From Atopsyche davidsoni (taxonomy: Eukaryota; Arthropoda; Insecta; Trichoptera; Hydrobiosidae), in contig JAILWY010000014.1 in assembly GCA_022113835.1 (NCBI GenBank), positions 7,813,501 through 7,877,500 of the forward strand: a stretch of DNA of 64,000 bases, written 5' to 3'. Position numbers and translations under genes: made by a program. Below, piece by piece: positions 1 to 11,035 of this stretch. Positions within the stretch are counted from its first letter, which is position 1. The number at the start of each line of letters is the position of its first letter. The notes beneath the pieces are model-generated. The model searched no databases, had not been told where the DNA came from, and saw nothing but the letters and a program-made list of their open reading frames with translations.

Positions 1-2395
1 AGGCCGTTGTTTGTACACATTTTTTTTTTTAATATTTAAAATTTTGGCCGTACCTTGACAATCCTTCAATCACGGTAAAACGGATCTTTCATTGAAGGCA
101 ATAATAACGATATACGAAACGCTAAAACACCCTTATTGAGTCATCTGAAATTAAGTTATTTTAATATCGTTTTGTTTTAAATCCTCATTGACGTTAATTA
201 ACTATTAGTTTGATTGAAAGTACCCATGGTTTGTAAATTAAACAGAAATGTTTGTAAATAATATGTCAGCGTGTTTGAATCAAAATTTTAAATATTTGAG
301 TCAAACTATTTTTACAGTACTGTGCGCTTGTACTACGTTCTTAGCTTGTGGCAGTTGTCTGAAACAGAATCCACCCCTAGTTTTAAGATTCTAAAAGGTG
401 AAGTTCCTGGAAGGTTTTGCTAAAGCCACTTTTATATGCAAATACAATGCCACGTCGCATCGTTTATACTAAACTATCAGCCGCGGAATTTTGCAACTCA
501 CGCTTAGACAGAAATCTTTAAAAACACGACGACAATATTTGCAGTAACAAGAATACTTTCTGGCATACAAAACATGTCCATTGTGGAAACGCTTACTAGT
601 ATGCAAGAAATAGTAAAATTTAACTACATTATACATCGTTTTAAGTATAATTTTCATTGAAAAAATAGCATGAAAAACATTTTAAAAAATTCAATCTCAA
701 TACACGTTATTTCCTTGAAAATAAAATTAGAGCTTCTAAAATAAGCTGTTATAATTTCATTATTTTGAATTTTTCTTTTTTTAAAATTAAATAGGCCAAA
801 TATGTAAAATACAGCTATGTCTAGTTTTTTCCACACCTGACTCTCAGGTAAAAAAGCATTACAGACAAATTGGCATATCTCCCGGTAGCTCCTGCTTAAA
901 TCTTCTGTTGATTATATTGGTATCAAGGGAAGGTTATCTAACATTGGTACAAAAGAAGGTTTATCTAACATTGTATGACGCCATAATTTTACAGCTTTTT
1001 CATTTTGAGCTCTGTAAAATTATAAAATTAAAAGCAAGGCTGACATCTTTAATTATAGTTATTCCTTATTGCATTAGTCGAAGATGAATCAAATTTGAAA
1101 AAAAAACTAGTTTCGATGCTAAGTAGTTGGATAAAAAAATTGCATTAGAAACTGTCTGAGATCTGCGAAATTCATCATATCGCAGAGAGTCTGTATAAAC
1201 CAGGTTTTTTTGTGGAGGTTTTTTTGACCTTAATTTTTACCTTAGTTTACCAAAAGAGATCCTTGAACTTGAGAATTCCTATGATAAAGCAGTTATAATA
1301 CTGTTAAGAATTTTCTCTCTGGGAGCATGCAAATTAGAGTACTTATGCGCTCGTTTCGAGTGCTCGACATGCATGGCGAGAGAGCTGTATCGCTCGGCAC
1401 GTAATGTGACTTGTGACTTTTTGACAACGGGCCCTCGGAGGATTAAATTTTATAACCGTTCGTGGCAGGGTATTCAGAAATTCGTTTTTTTATAAGTGAT
1501 TTTTGACTCAAAATTTAAATAAATTTTCAATTATGCCTGTCTTATTAAATTTGCTCAGCGCTTCGTGGGTTGTTTCTATACATAAAAAAGGCTCCACCGC
1601 TGCTATTGCTATTGTAATATTTAAAATAAAACTGGTAGCTTGCTTTATAGTTAATCATCTTTCACTAGACAGATTTTATTTGCGTGTCTAGACTTAAAAA
1701 CAGCAACATTTATGTTGAATGTAAAATAAAGTTTATTTTTTTTGATATTTCAAGCTAAATCCAATTAGTAACAGACGTTAAGAAAGTAAACATTTTTAGC
1801 GCATTTTATTTTCTTTTGCTGAATAAAAAACCTGCATTATTTAGGTAATTTTTATTTCATAAATAAATCAATTATGATTTGATTTAAAAATAATTCATAG
1901 TTTATATTAATGATTTTATGTTTATACTTGTAAACACAAACTATTTTGATTGTGAATACATGTTCCTGGGAGACACAAAAATATTGTAAGTCCTATATAA
2001 GCAGAGTTGATTTAGGAAAACATAAACTATATAAAATAATACAAGATTAAAAAAAAAAAACCAACAATGTGCTAATTATGCATAATTAAAAGTTAAGTTT
2101 TATTTTGCATGACACCTCTGACCGTATTTACATTTGTATTGTAACTATTGCACAAAACTATTGTATTATATAATATCTATCACAATAGAGATTATTAGAG
2201 TCGTAGTCGCAAACCTGATGTTAGTATCTAACAATCGATCATTCTAGAATGAAAACAAGCTGTTTTGGAAAGTTGTTTTACAAAGAATAAAAAGAAAAAC
2301 ACGATATAAAAAACTAGACTCCTCAGGTATAAACAGGTAGTTACATGCCGCTACAAACGTCTTATACGAGTCAACATTTCCGTTCGTTTCCTTAT
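1..2395. other. Gene-free AT-rich DNA
   Basis: I see no coding exon, RNA gene or recognisable transposon here. The only structure is minor: an 8-bp inverted pair CCTTCAAT/ATTGAAGG at 63-98, and a two-copy tandem repeat with a period of about 27 bp at 930-975, built on GGTTATCTAACATTG. A slightly GC-richer stretch at 1330-1445 has several CTCG/CGAG motifs but no known function. Confidence 0.6.
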
Positions 2396-2600
2396 CCCGA
2401 CATCCGGCGCCTTGGCGGAGAGCGCAGCGGAAGCGGCTGCCATTTTAGATAAGCGGCGCTACCGGAAGCAAGATGGCCACCGCGTCACGTCACAAGAAAC
2501 GCTGGAGGCTGTGCATTGCGCAATACTCTCTCATCGGTAATCACATCAAGCTCGACAGGAAGTGACTCCTGCCGCCGGAAACGCACAAAACACACCACCG
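2396..2600. promoter_or_regulatory. GC-rich promoter-like or Polycomb-type regulatory patch
   Basis: This is a CpG-containing island in AT-rich flanks. It holds a compact set of motifs: an ETS-type CCGGAAGC at 2462-2469 and AGGAAGTG at 2557-2564; YY1/Pho-type cores in both orientations (GCTGCCATTTT at 2446-2456 and AAGATGGCC near 2470); and a CRE-like GTCACGTCAC at 2484-2493. In animals this mix is typical of TATA-less housekeeping promoters, and paired Pho (GCCAT) sites also occur in insect Polycomb response elements. No adjacent exon was found, so the role is inferred from motifs only. Short motifs of this kind also arise by chance in GC-rich DNA. Confidence 0.3.
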
Positions 2601-2674
2601 AGAGGCTGAAATATCTTATAAGGAACTGATTGCATCGTCAAAAAAGGTTGATTTTATCTTTGTGTAAAATTTAC

Positions 2675-2693
2675 GCACATACACACACACACA

Positions 2694-2743
<50 letters not shown>
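2675..2743. repeat. Composite (CA)n(TA)n(TG)n microsatellite
   Basis: About eight CA units run into roughly twenty TA units and end in a few TG units, so the whole tract is self-complementary and could extrude as a hairpin or cruciform. It accounts for the Tyr-Ile repeat seen when the minus strand is translated. Confidence 0.9.
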
Positions 2744-5018
2744 AATAATTTTTATGTACTATATAATTGCTAAATCGAACCCTAAGGTTGTAAAGGATGT
2801 TGCTTGTGTACATATTACAGTGTTGTGTATTTAAATTAATATTGTAAGTTATTTGAGTCCGATGTAGAATGAAATTATTTAGCATGACATAAGACAGTGC
2901 GGCTTTCAGTAAATTCAAATTTCTTGAAAAATTTTCATTTCATATTTTACGTTCAAGTGAAAAAAGTTCCAAGTCCCCGGCCTACAAAGAGGTAATTCAT
3001 AAAGAAAACATACTTCAAAGTTTTGGTCTCATAAAGTTTCTCAAAAGGAATTTAAATTATACAAGTCGGATATCGTGAAAAAGCGGAGCAAAATTGTTTA
3101 ATTATATACTAAGTCTGGTATTATAAAAATCTATATTTCAGAGCTAACATAAAAGTGGTGGAGACTTCTTTAAAATAAAATACGCTTTCAGTTCAACGCA
3201 TTTAAACAAAGGTTTTATTTGTTACTTATAATTACTTCTAGGATTTCAAGAGATATGAAACACGCTAACTTGTGAAAGTGGCCATGATCGAAATAATCAC
3301 CCAAAAGATTTTGTTTAAAGCTTTGAGTAGCTTGGCGAGTGGAAAGGAGTTGGTGCATTTTATCTCATATTATATCATCAGTGCTTGCGCAGAGTTTTAA
3401 TACAGTGCTATTAAATTAACTTAGAAATAATAATTAATTCCTTAGACAAACTAAACGTATTGAGGCATAACCTACTATATGTAAATGTAATTTATTTGAA
3501 TGCCTTTATAAGCCCGTGAAAAACGCTGTCGGGTTGAAGGAATCGTTCTTACGGCTAGATGGATTCACACGTCTTGCGTAATTGTGCTATTGCGAGGTAC
3601 AACCCGTGGAGCCATTCATTGAATTCGCAAGTAAGGCTTCACATCCGACATTTTGTATCGTCACCTTGCTCGGCTCGGGGACTCCTTTAGGGGCCGACGG
3701 AAGGTTTCGGCGCCCCCACGGCGGGTCGCCGGGGCTATTCACGAAACGACGGGAAATCTTCTTCTAAGCCGAGCCATTCCTTTTCACCGAGAGATTAATG
3801 TTACTTTCGGTTAACTTGTTTACCTTGTTTGAGTTCAATTACAAGAAAGTTTGTTCACAAACCGCTGATGTTAGCGCTGTGGAGGAATATAAAGAAAAAA
3901 AAGGAGTTAAATTGTAAGATGTGGCAAACAAAAAGTAACCGCAAGGTTTGTAACAGATATTTTGAGGTTTTTGAGTAATATTGAGTTAGGGAGTAATATC
4001 AGTGTATTAAAAATTAAAAATAACATATTATGTGATATCAATAAATTAAGATGTGCACTGGTGGTTCAATGCTTTCAATTTGAGCTACATCGAATCAAAA
4101 CACGTTCAACATGTAACATGTATCATTGCGTACAGTGACAGACAAGCCTTAAAAAGTGTGCCGTGGAGACATGACGGGCAAAAGAGACGGCAAAGATGGG
4201 CGTTTATAAGGTAAACCAAATAGGTCGAAGAAGTGACAGGTGCCAACTCTCACCCTCATCCACCCCAGCAGCGGACGATGGAGCAAGGCTGGTCCCTGAT
4301 ATTCAAGATGACACCTGCCAAGCTAAACTCGAGAAACACGTATTCGCAACTATAAGTAGCCATACCCCACGTCATGTTTATTTTGTGGCTTAAAAAAAGT
4401 TTTTGTCTTTCAGGCTATTTGAGTCCTGGAATTTTCACAACACACGTTTGTGTTTTTAGATTCAAGATGATCTGCGATTATTAATGTTGGTAGTATTAAC
4501 TGGATTTTTATAATTGATTGTAAATTTTTATGAGGTATTTATTATTCTTTGGTTTGAATGGACTGCTCACTACTGAATATATTATGTATATTGACCAAAC
4601 GGAGGCTTTCAATAAGCAATAGACTGCAGCTGGTGATGGTGATGTATTGATTGAATATTGCTTGACAGTAATGCCAAACGATTATTTATGAGACCTGATA
4701 GGTTGGTTTGAATTTTCAGCAGCGTGTATTGAGTGAGCTCGGCTCGGATTCAGCAGACGGTGTAATGGCGGGGGCCGAGCCCGCGGGAGGTGCGGCCGAC
4801 TGCGCCTGTGGGTGGAGACCACCTCGTCTGAAGTGCTGACTTGCCTTCCATAGTTTTTGTCTAGTCTGTGTCACGCAACGTGGCCTAACCTCGTGCGAAC
4901 GGTTCGTTTATTCTCTATGTCTTTATTAATTAACCCTTTACAGGACATGCACATTTTCTCAATATTACGTTTTTAATTGAAATTTATTATCAAGTATTTT
5001 GAGAAAATAAACTGTCAC
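2744..5018. other. Gene-free DNA with two small GC islands
   Basis: No gene is visible. GC-rich patches lie at about 3655-3775 (with CGCCCCCACGGCGGG-type sequence) and 4735-4850 (GGGGGCCGAGCCCGCGGG, which can fold on itself). A mildly GC-rich segment at 4165-4350 has a 65-codon open frame with no recognisable motif; I treat it as chance. Confidence 0.5.
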
Positions 5019-5026
5019 TGTAAATC

Positions 5027-5423
5027 AGTGCTTCTCAAAGTTGTCCCTACGGATCCCAGGGGGTTCTTAGAAAATTAAAATCGATTTGAGGGTCCCTGAA
5101 CAACGTCAGGGGGTCCGCGCAAGGTTTAATATAAAATAAAAAAAACTGTGACACATTTTTATTAACATGGAAGTTAAAATAAATAACAATGATTATTAAC
5201 GATTTTTACGTCCCAAGAAAAATATAAATATAGGCAGGTGCATAAAATACAAGTAATAAAAGGCATCGCGGTGAGTCAGGTAGGATAATACAGATACGCA
5301 ATAGAGTCGATATTGCACCAATTAATCTATAATATGAATTTATGTAGTTTTTCACCCAGGGTCTGTAGGCAAGTTTTGACTATGAAAGAGGGATCGTGGA
5401 CCAAAAGAGTTTGAGAGCCACTG
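5027..5423. mobile_element. Non-autonomous hAT-type transposon (MITE)
   Basis: The 397-bp unit begins CAGTGCTTCTCAAAGT. Its right end, read in reverse complement, begins CAGTGGCTCTCAAACT, so 13 of the first 16 bases match. Such ends are typical of hAT-superfamily DNA transposons. The flanks carry an 8-bp target duplication, CTGTAAAT at 5019-5026 and CTATAAAT at 5424-5431 (7 of 8 bases identical), the length hAT transposases produce. A 'GGGGGTCC' subterminal motif occurs near the left end. There is no transposase coding capacity, so it would need an autonomous relative to move. Boundaries follow from the terminal repeats and the target duplication. Confidence 0.8.
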
Positions 5424-5431
5424 CTATAAAT

Positions 5432-7735
5432 AATATTAAAATTAAAACAAAACAAAAAAACACTGTTTACCAAAATATAGAAAACATATCGCTATTTTAA
5501 CTAAACGTCGAATATTGTATTACACTATCAAAGTAGGTCATAATGCTATAGGTAAAAAATATAAGTGAATTATAAAAGAGCTTTGATTGGAAAATGCGGT
5601 CACTTTGTCATAAGAGTAATTAAATTTATTTGAAAGCTTTTGGGATATGAACAGGATTTCAAAAAATACGGTTTGTAAAATGACCGGTGACCGTTCTCGC
5701 ACAACAGCTATATGTAAAGAAATATTAATGAAAACGAAGGATTTATATGATGCCGACTTTAGAGCAGCCAGTATCTTAATTAAAAATAAATGGTGAATCA
5801 TGTTTAGAATAATATTTATATTTTTTAAGTTTATTTATACAGGGGCCAAGAATAACTTAATGCCTCCCTTTACGGGCATACAAAAGAGGTCATTACTTAG
5901 ATTCTCCGCCTTGAAGTAGAAAGAAACAAATTACGTAAATTTCATGTTATTTATCGCTATGTACTTGTATTTAAAATTTGTTTTAACTGTGTGACGCATC
6001 TCTTAAGAATATTAGTGATCTTTTTTTTTACATGTTTGATTTTATATTCAATACTTTACAACGTGGTAAAGTCATAATCTAGTGAAATACGGTCCCTAAA
6101 TAGGGTTATTTATATTGTATCTTCCGTCACATGATTAATACAGGACTGTACAATTCTTATATAACCAGAAGTGAAGACAATCTAATTGATTGTTTTCATC
6201 GTTACCTCACGTGCTAGCATTCGCGTCTACTTATCTCGACAGGTAATCTCAAACATGCACGTTTAAAATAGTTTGGTTTAATTATTTGCTTTCAAAGAAA
6301 TCTATTTTGTTTTGCAAAAAATATCAACTCTCCATCACTGTTCACTCAGAAAATGGTACGAAAGTAAATCGAATGTCAAAAAATACTCAATCTCTTTTAT
6401 CAAATCAATGATGTGAAAAATAAATTTAATTTATGCAAAAATATTATTGAAAAATTGTATCAAAGTAATTTTAATATAAAGGTCATATATTACAAATACA
6501 CGATAGGTCACAATAATCTCGAATTACAAAACATACTAATCACTCTTTATAGCGGGTCGGTGGGTGTTTCAATATATAGTACATACCTAACGTGACTATT
6601 TAATAGAAAATCTGAGCCTCACAGCACGCAACCTGCCCAACCAATCTGAACGTTTAATACTTTGCTACTTTTTATTTTAAACCTCACCTGTAGAGAAATG
6701 ATATATAAATATATAATATTTATGCGGTAAAGTTGAAGTGAAATTGATATAAATCATATATTTTTTAACATATAACAAAGTATTTTTTTTAAAGGTGTTT
6801 CGATTTAAGTGATTTGCCTTAATCAAATCTGTAGTTAATTTAGTATCTATGTTTTTAATAAATTTACACAATACAGATCACAATACGCAGTATTCTTCAT
6901 GTCTTAATTCATGTTATGTTAGGTTATGTCTATTCATTCTATAAAGCTATAACAGAAATCAATAGCGTCGAACTTAGCGCGATGTTTATCAGTTATACCA
7001 GAATTTTGGATTACAAAGTACGAAAAAAATATAAATCACTTCAGCAAGGTTGCTTTCATGCCCTAATGACAAACCAGCGTGCGACACCTTATATTCGGAA
7101 TCGAAGCAAAAATACGGTATCTGCTGGAAATCTGGCATTTTCGCCTGGTATTTTTAGTGAATGTACAAAAATAAAGCACGTAAGAGGTTTGTTTTCTGCC
7201 CTCGGCGTAACAAATGTGGAACTTCAGCGGGCCGCCCGACCCGGCCCACTTCACACGCTCGCGCCCGCACGTGCCGGTCGCGCCGGAGAGAGCCGGGCAG
7301 GCCAAGTGTTAGATCGCCGCTTAGATTCCGTGCACTTCCTGCCGTGAGTCAAACGCGGCCAGCGCGACTGCAAAGGGCTGAAGCGAAACACTCGTTTCGA
7401 TAACGACCATGAAATAATTTTTAATATTAAAAAAAATACTTGACATGAAATCTTTATATAATATGACAAACTATTATACTTACTAAGACTTGTACATTAC
7501 ATTTAATTATGAGTCTATGCATGATTTTTTAAATTCTATGGTGTGTGTCTTCTGACGTTTTGATTCCGGTGCTGGGATACAAACTAATCCGAGAATCATA
7601 TAAAGGTGGCTGCCAAAATCTATGAGTGCAGAAGAATAAAAGAATAACGAGCACCAATAAAATATGACAGGTTTTAACAGTTAGCATGCCTGCTGCTTAA
7701 TTTTGGAGTTCAGAGTTTTTTTCTCAAAAAGGTGA
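5432..7735. other. Gene-free DNA with one GC island
   Basis: Mostly AT-rich and featureless. A GC-rich patch at about 7210-7380 (GGGCCGCCCGACCCGGCCC and following) holds overlapping open frames of 72-143 codons in four frames. That is what low stop-codon density predicts, and none has a recognisable domain. Confidence 0.5.
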
Positions 7736-7869
7736 TTAACATGGTGACTGCCACGCCAATTTTCAGAAATCTGGCCTAAAATGACAATCAAACGAGATAA
7801 CTCGCAGTGTGCGTCCTAGAAAAGAACGCGATCTACGAGTTATCTCCTATTCGGCAGTCAGCGTGTTAA
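7736..7869. mobile_element. Short piggyBac-type MITE flanked by TTAA
   Basis: A 126-bp unit lies between two TTAA tetranucleotides (7736-7739 and 7866-7869), the invariant target of piggyBac transposases. The left end reads TTAACATGGTGACTGCC. The right end in reverse complement reads TTAACACGCTGACTGCC, matching at 15 of 17 positions. An internal inverted pair, GAGATAACTCG (7794-7804) and CGAGTTATCTC (7836-7846), sits subterminally, as in many piggyBac ends. It is non-coding. The evidence is structural only. Confidence 0.65.
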
Positions 7870-8012
7870 TAAATTTTCTGTTCATGCAAGCCAGCATTGA
7901 TTTTTTGTTCTTTTTCAAGAAGCCATCTATCGATATTAGTACTGATATATTCCGAGTTCAATCGTAGCTAAACAAGGACGAGATATCTCGTAGTTGGGAG
8001 TCAACGTGTTAA
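7866..8012. mobile_element. Second piggyBac-type end next to the MITE
   Basis: Immediately after the first unit, another right-hand piggyBac-type end occurs at about 7978-8012. In reverse complement it begins TTAACACGTTGACTCCC and is followed by the perfect palindrome ACGAGATATCTCGT at 7978-7991. No matching left end is evident at 7866, so this is either a decayed neighbour sharing the TTAA or the true right end of a larger 7736-8012 element. The two readings cannot be separated from one copy. Confidence 0.5.
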
Positions 8013-10370
8013 AATGCTTCAGGATAGAAAAAAATATCTTCTATTAAATTAATAATCAAGATACCGAATACGCAATGTATAGCTGCAGCAAATTACCCCA
8101 ACCCGCATTTCCCGTGTGATTGCGTTTGTTAGGTTATCTACTATAATAATAGCCATTGTGTGTGTGTATGTTTCATTTTTTGGTTCTCTATAGAATATCT
8201 TAAAAGATACAACGCTGACTTTTTGCACGTAAGTTCAGAAAGTTTTTCCGCAGTTATGTGTCGAATTTCAAGACGATAGGATAATATTTTCATTCATAAA
8301 CTAATTAAATAAAACTATAAAATATGCTTTATATACGAATTATATGATTTTAACAAAAAAACAAAATATGATGCTTCCAAGAAATTTCTAGTTTATGTCA
8401 GCTTGACACAAGTACCAATTTTATTTTTCAGTTGCGTTAGAAATTATTAATCACATCATTAATAACTTAAAATGCCTCCTAAAAAAATAACACCGTCTAA
8501 GCACAGCAAACGTAATTTAAAAAGAATAGCACAATTGAACGTGATAAAGACTGCATCTAATAAAGAACAGTGCAGTGAAAGTGATTCGTTGTTTGTGACA
8601 CGAAATGTGATATTTCTTACAATGGCTTTGCTTTCGAAATTAATATCCGGTTATTCAAAATACACGTGTACAAAATGAAATCAAATATTCATCTAATTGT
8701 CAGCCAAACATATGTTCAAACACTATTGCATCGTTCATCGAATACGTCATTTTATGACCGGCTACATTTCTAGTCATAGAACATTATTCCAAAAATCTTT
8801 TTCGTGGTCGACAAAAGAGCTCTGATATTGCAAGTGCTGAGTGTATGAAACTGCGACACCGATTGTATGATTGAATTATACGGCATCGATGGAGGGTTAA
8901 ATCGGGGCGTGTGAAAGCAGCCCCGGGCCGCGTGCATGGCGGATTGCCAGGGGGTGCGGGCGCCATTTCAGGATTTATTCAGCTCGCCCGGCGACAGCGA
9001 CGGCGGATCCATTCAACCATTATAAATTGGGCTGTAATGTAGGACTTTAGCTAAATGAATGTTTATGCGGAGACTTCTGAATTGTGAACGCCGCCGTGAT
9101 ATTCAACAGAGAAGCTCCAGGAATGAACATCATTTATATTTAAGACATACTTTTATTCTTGTTAGTCTGCGGAAGGGTTATTTTATATTGCCGGTACGCT
9201 TGGGTATTTTTTTGTGGTTTATGGACTGAAAAAACGTGAGTAATAGATTGTAAAATTAAAATCACAATTTTATTTAAAAAATATATATAAAAATGCTTTA
9301 AGGTTCGTAGCACTTTAAAAAATTGCCGAAATTCAAATCAAGCATTTTTATATAAAAAAAATACAACGTGAATAATATTATTTAAAGTTCTTTGTAAATA
9401 TCAGTGCTTATATCTTTTATATGTATAAAGCTTTAAATTACTGTTTGGGCTTGAACGGTTTAAGCACTTTTTTTTTTTTACATATAAAAGCTTTATAAAC
9501 TCATAAATGTAATTAAGTGGTTATAAATAAAGAAGTTTGAAATCCATTTAATTTATAGATGGTGTAATTTACGCACAGTTAGGAATATAAAACCTCTATA
9601 AATCATCAAAGTATTAATTATCTTTGACCGGTGAATGTGGCTCATTTCTAAAGCTATTAGCGCCTTTGATAAATGCGCCTCTCACAAGCAACCGCTATTT
9701 ATTGATTAAAAAAAATATATAGATATATATACAATATAAAAAACTTTCAACAATAACGATCATAATTACCTTGCTTGTTCATCAAATTTGTTGTATTTTA
9801 TATCTTGAAAATATATTGAAATTTTCAATAAAGGCGTTTCAATTATTTACTGTAAACTTTATTTCAGTATGTGGTCATTTTTGGTTTCTATTAAGAATAT
9901 CAAAAATCAGTCTGGCATGCAGATAGTCTACAAGACGTTTGTAAATTTTATTTTTAAAACTATATTAAAATATATTTTTCCACTGGAGGTTTTCCAACTG
10001 TTTATTGCAGACGTTACTTAAATCAAGGGTCATTTCAAAAACAATATGCGAGGGTAGTCGTGCGAGGGGCGCGGCCGTTACTGACAAAGGGTCGCAGGAG
10101 GAACTTTGCACATCAATACAAAGCGTTTCTTTGCGCGGGCGGTCATGTGACACCTTTTAGTTTGTCTGCAAAGTATGGAGGTTCGCTTTAGTGTTTGTTT
10201 CACGAAATCTTCCAGGGACAATATGTCAGTTAGTTTGTTGGACCAACTCAAAGTAATATCTCTTAAAAATGTATTTACATAAACATATTTCATTGTTCTT
10301 TAAGAAGTAAAACTCAACCAATAAAATGATATTCTTTGAAAGATAAATAGTATTTTAAAAAATATTTTTA
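8013..10370. other. Gene-free DNA with a GC island and a TCF-motif cluster
   Basis: A GC-rich patch lies at about 8895-9010 and a smaller one at 10025-10150. Three TCF-type CTTTGA(T/C) motifs lie within 67 bp at 9605-9611 (reverse), 9622-9628 and 9664-9670. A 68-codon lysine-rich frame starting at 8472 has an AAAATG start context and a possible upstream splice acceptor, but no recognisable domain; I do not call it a gene. Confidence 0.5.
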
Positions 10371-10553
10371 TTAACACAGTAAAGGCGGGGCGGGTACTAG
10401 TACCGTTTCGCGGACTGCTGTCTAAAAGCGGGGCCCGTATTAATACCTTTTTGAATGTGTTTACTCTAAAAGCGGCAGAAGGTCATTTTACTCTGTAGGT
10501 TTACAGCTCGTAATGTTTGTTTAGACTCGTCAACGTTACTTCTACCAATACTG

Positions 10554-10747
10554 TCCAGTGATTCTGAACAAAGTGACAATGCAGAAGTGTAGTGGTCAGA
10601 GAATGATAATCCTCCAATTATTGAACAATTTATAGGACAAAGTGGTGTTGTTGTGATGCCAAGTAATCCGCAAAGTATGAAGTGGTTCAACTTTTTATAG
10701 GAAAAGATTTATTTGACTACATGCAAATCAAAGAGTGTATAGACTAG
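10554..10747 (+). pseudogene. Decayed piggyBac-like transposase N-terminal fragment
   Basis: One plus-strand frame reads a serine/acid-rich stretch (SSDSEQSDNAEV), a TAG stop at 10590-10592, then WSENDNPPIIEQFIGQ and VVMPSNPQS. A frameshift near 10677 leads to EVVQLFIGKDLFDYM before a stop at 10745. This order (acidic low-complexity N-terminus, a W-S-E...PP segment, then a hydrophobic 'LFIG.DLF.Y' segment) fits the start of piggyBac/PGBD-type transposases. The catalytic aspartates lie further downstream in the family and are absent. The frame is broken by at least one stop and one frameshift, so it is non-functional. The assignment rests on recalled family patterns, not a database search. Confidence 0.55.
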
Positions 10748-11024
10748 ATTTCACACGTGCAATTTTACGCGAATTTTGTCCGCTTCGCACATCAGTTTAG
10801 TCAATTTGGTTACCCGCTTAAAAAAAATATATATAATAGAAGCTATTGTGTAACAATAACATTTAATTTATTAACAAAAATCTCATTAACTCGGAGCTGC
10901 TAAACGGAAGAAAAAAAATCAAAGAGTGCAAATCAAAGAGTGTATAAACTTGATTTCTAGATTTCACACGCGCAATTTTGCCCGCTACGCACATCAGTTT
11001 AGTCAATTTGGTTACCCGCTTAAA
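10723..11024 (+). repeat. Direct repeat of about 97-100 bp within the piggyBac-type element
   Basis: The segment at about 10723-10823 (GCAAATCAAAGAGTGTAT to GGTTACCCGCTTAA) recurs at about 10928-11024 with a few substitutions and a small indel. Both copies end in ACCCGCTTAA. The 104-bp spacer is AT-rich. A duplicated transposon end would explain it. Confidence 0.85.
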
Positions 11025-11035
11025 GTGTGTTTTAA

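Larger units (their letters stand above)
10371..11035 (+). mobile_element. Internally deleted piggyBac-type element
   Basis: TTAA occurs at both proposed ends (10371-10374 and 11032-11035). The left end reads TTAACACAGTAAAGGCGGGG. The reverse complement of the right end reads TTAAAACACACTTTAAGCGG. These are similar but clearly diverged. The left subterminal region carries two related motifs, GCGGGTACTAGTACC and GGGCCCGTATTAATACC. Between the ends lies a decayed N-terminal piece of a piggyBac-like transposase, joined directly to terminal sequence, so the rest of the transposase has been deleted. The right end is duplicated (see the direct repeat), and the first TTAA at about 10818-10821 is an alternative boundary. 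Confidence 0.55.

Noticed and set aside
6905..6930. Telomere-like TTAGG words
   Set aside because: Only isolated words within ATGTTAGGTTATG; there is no tandem array.
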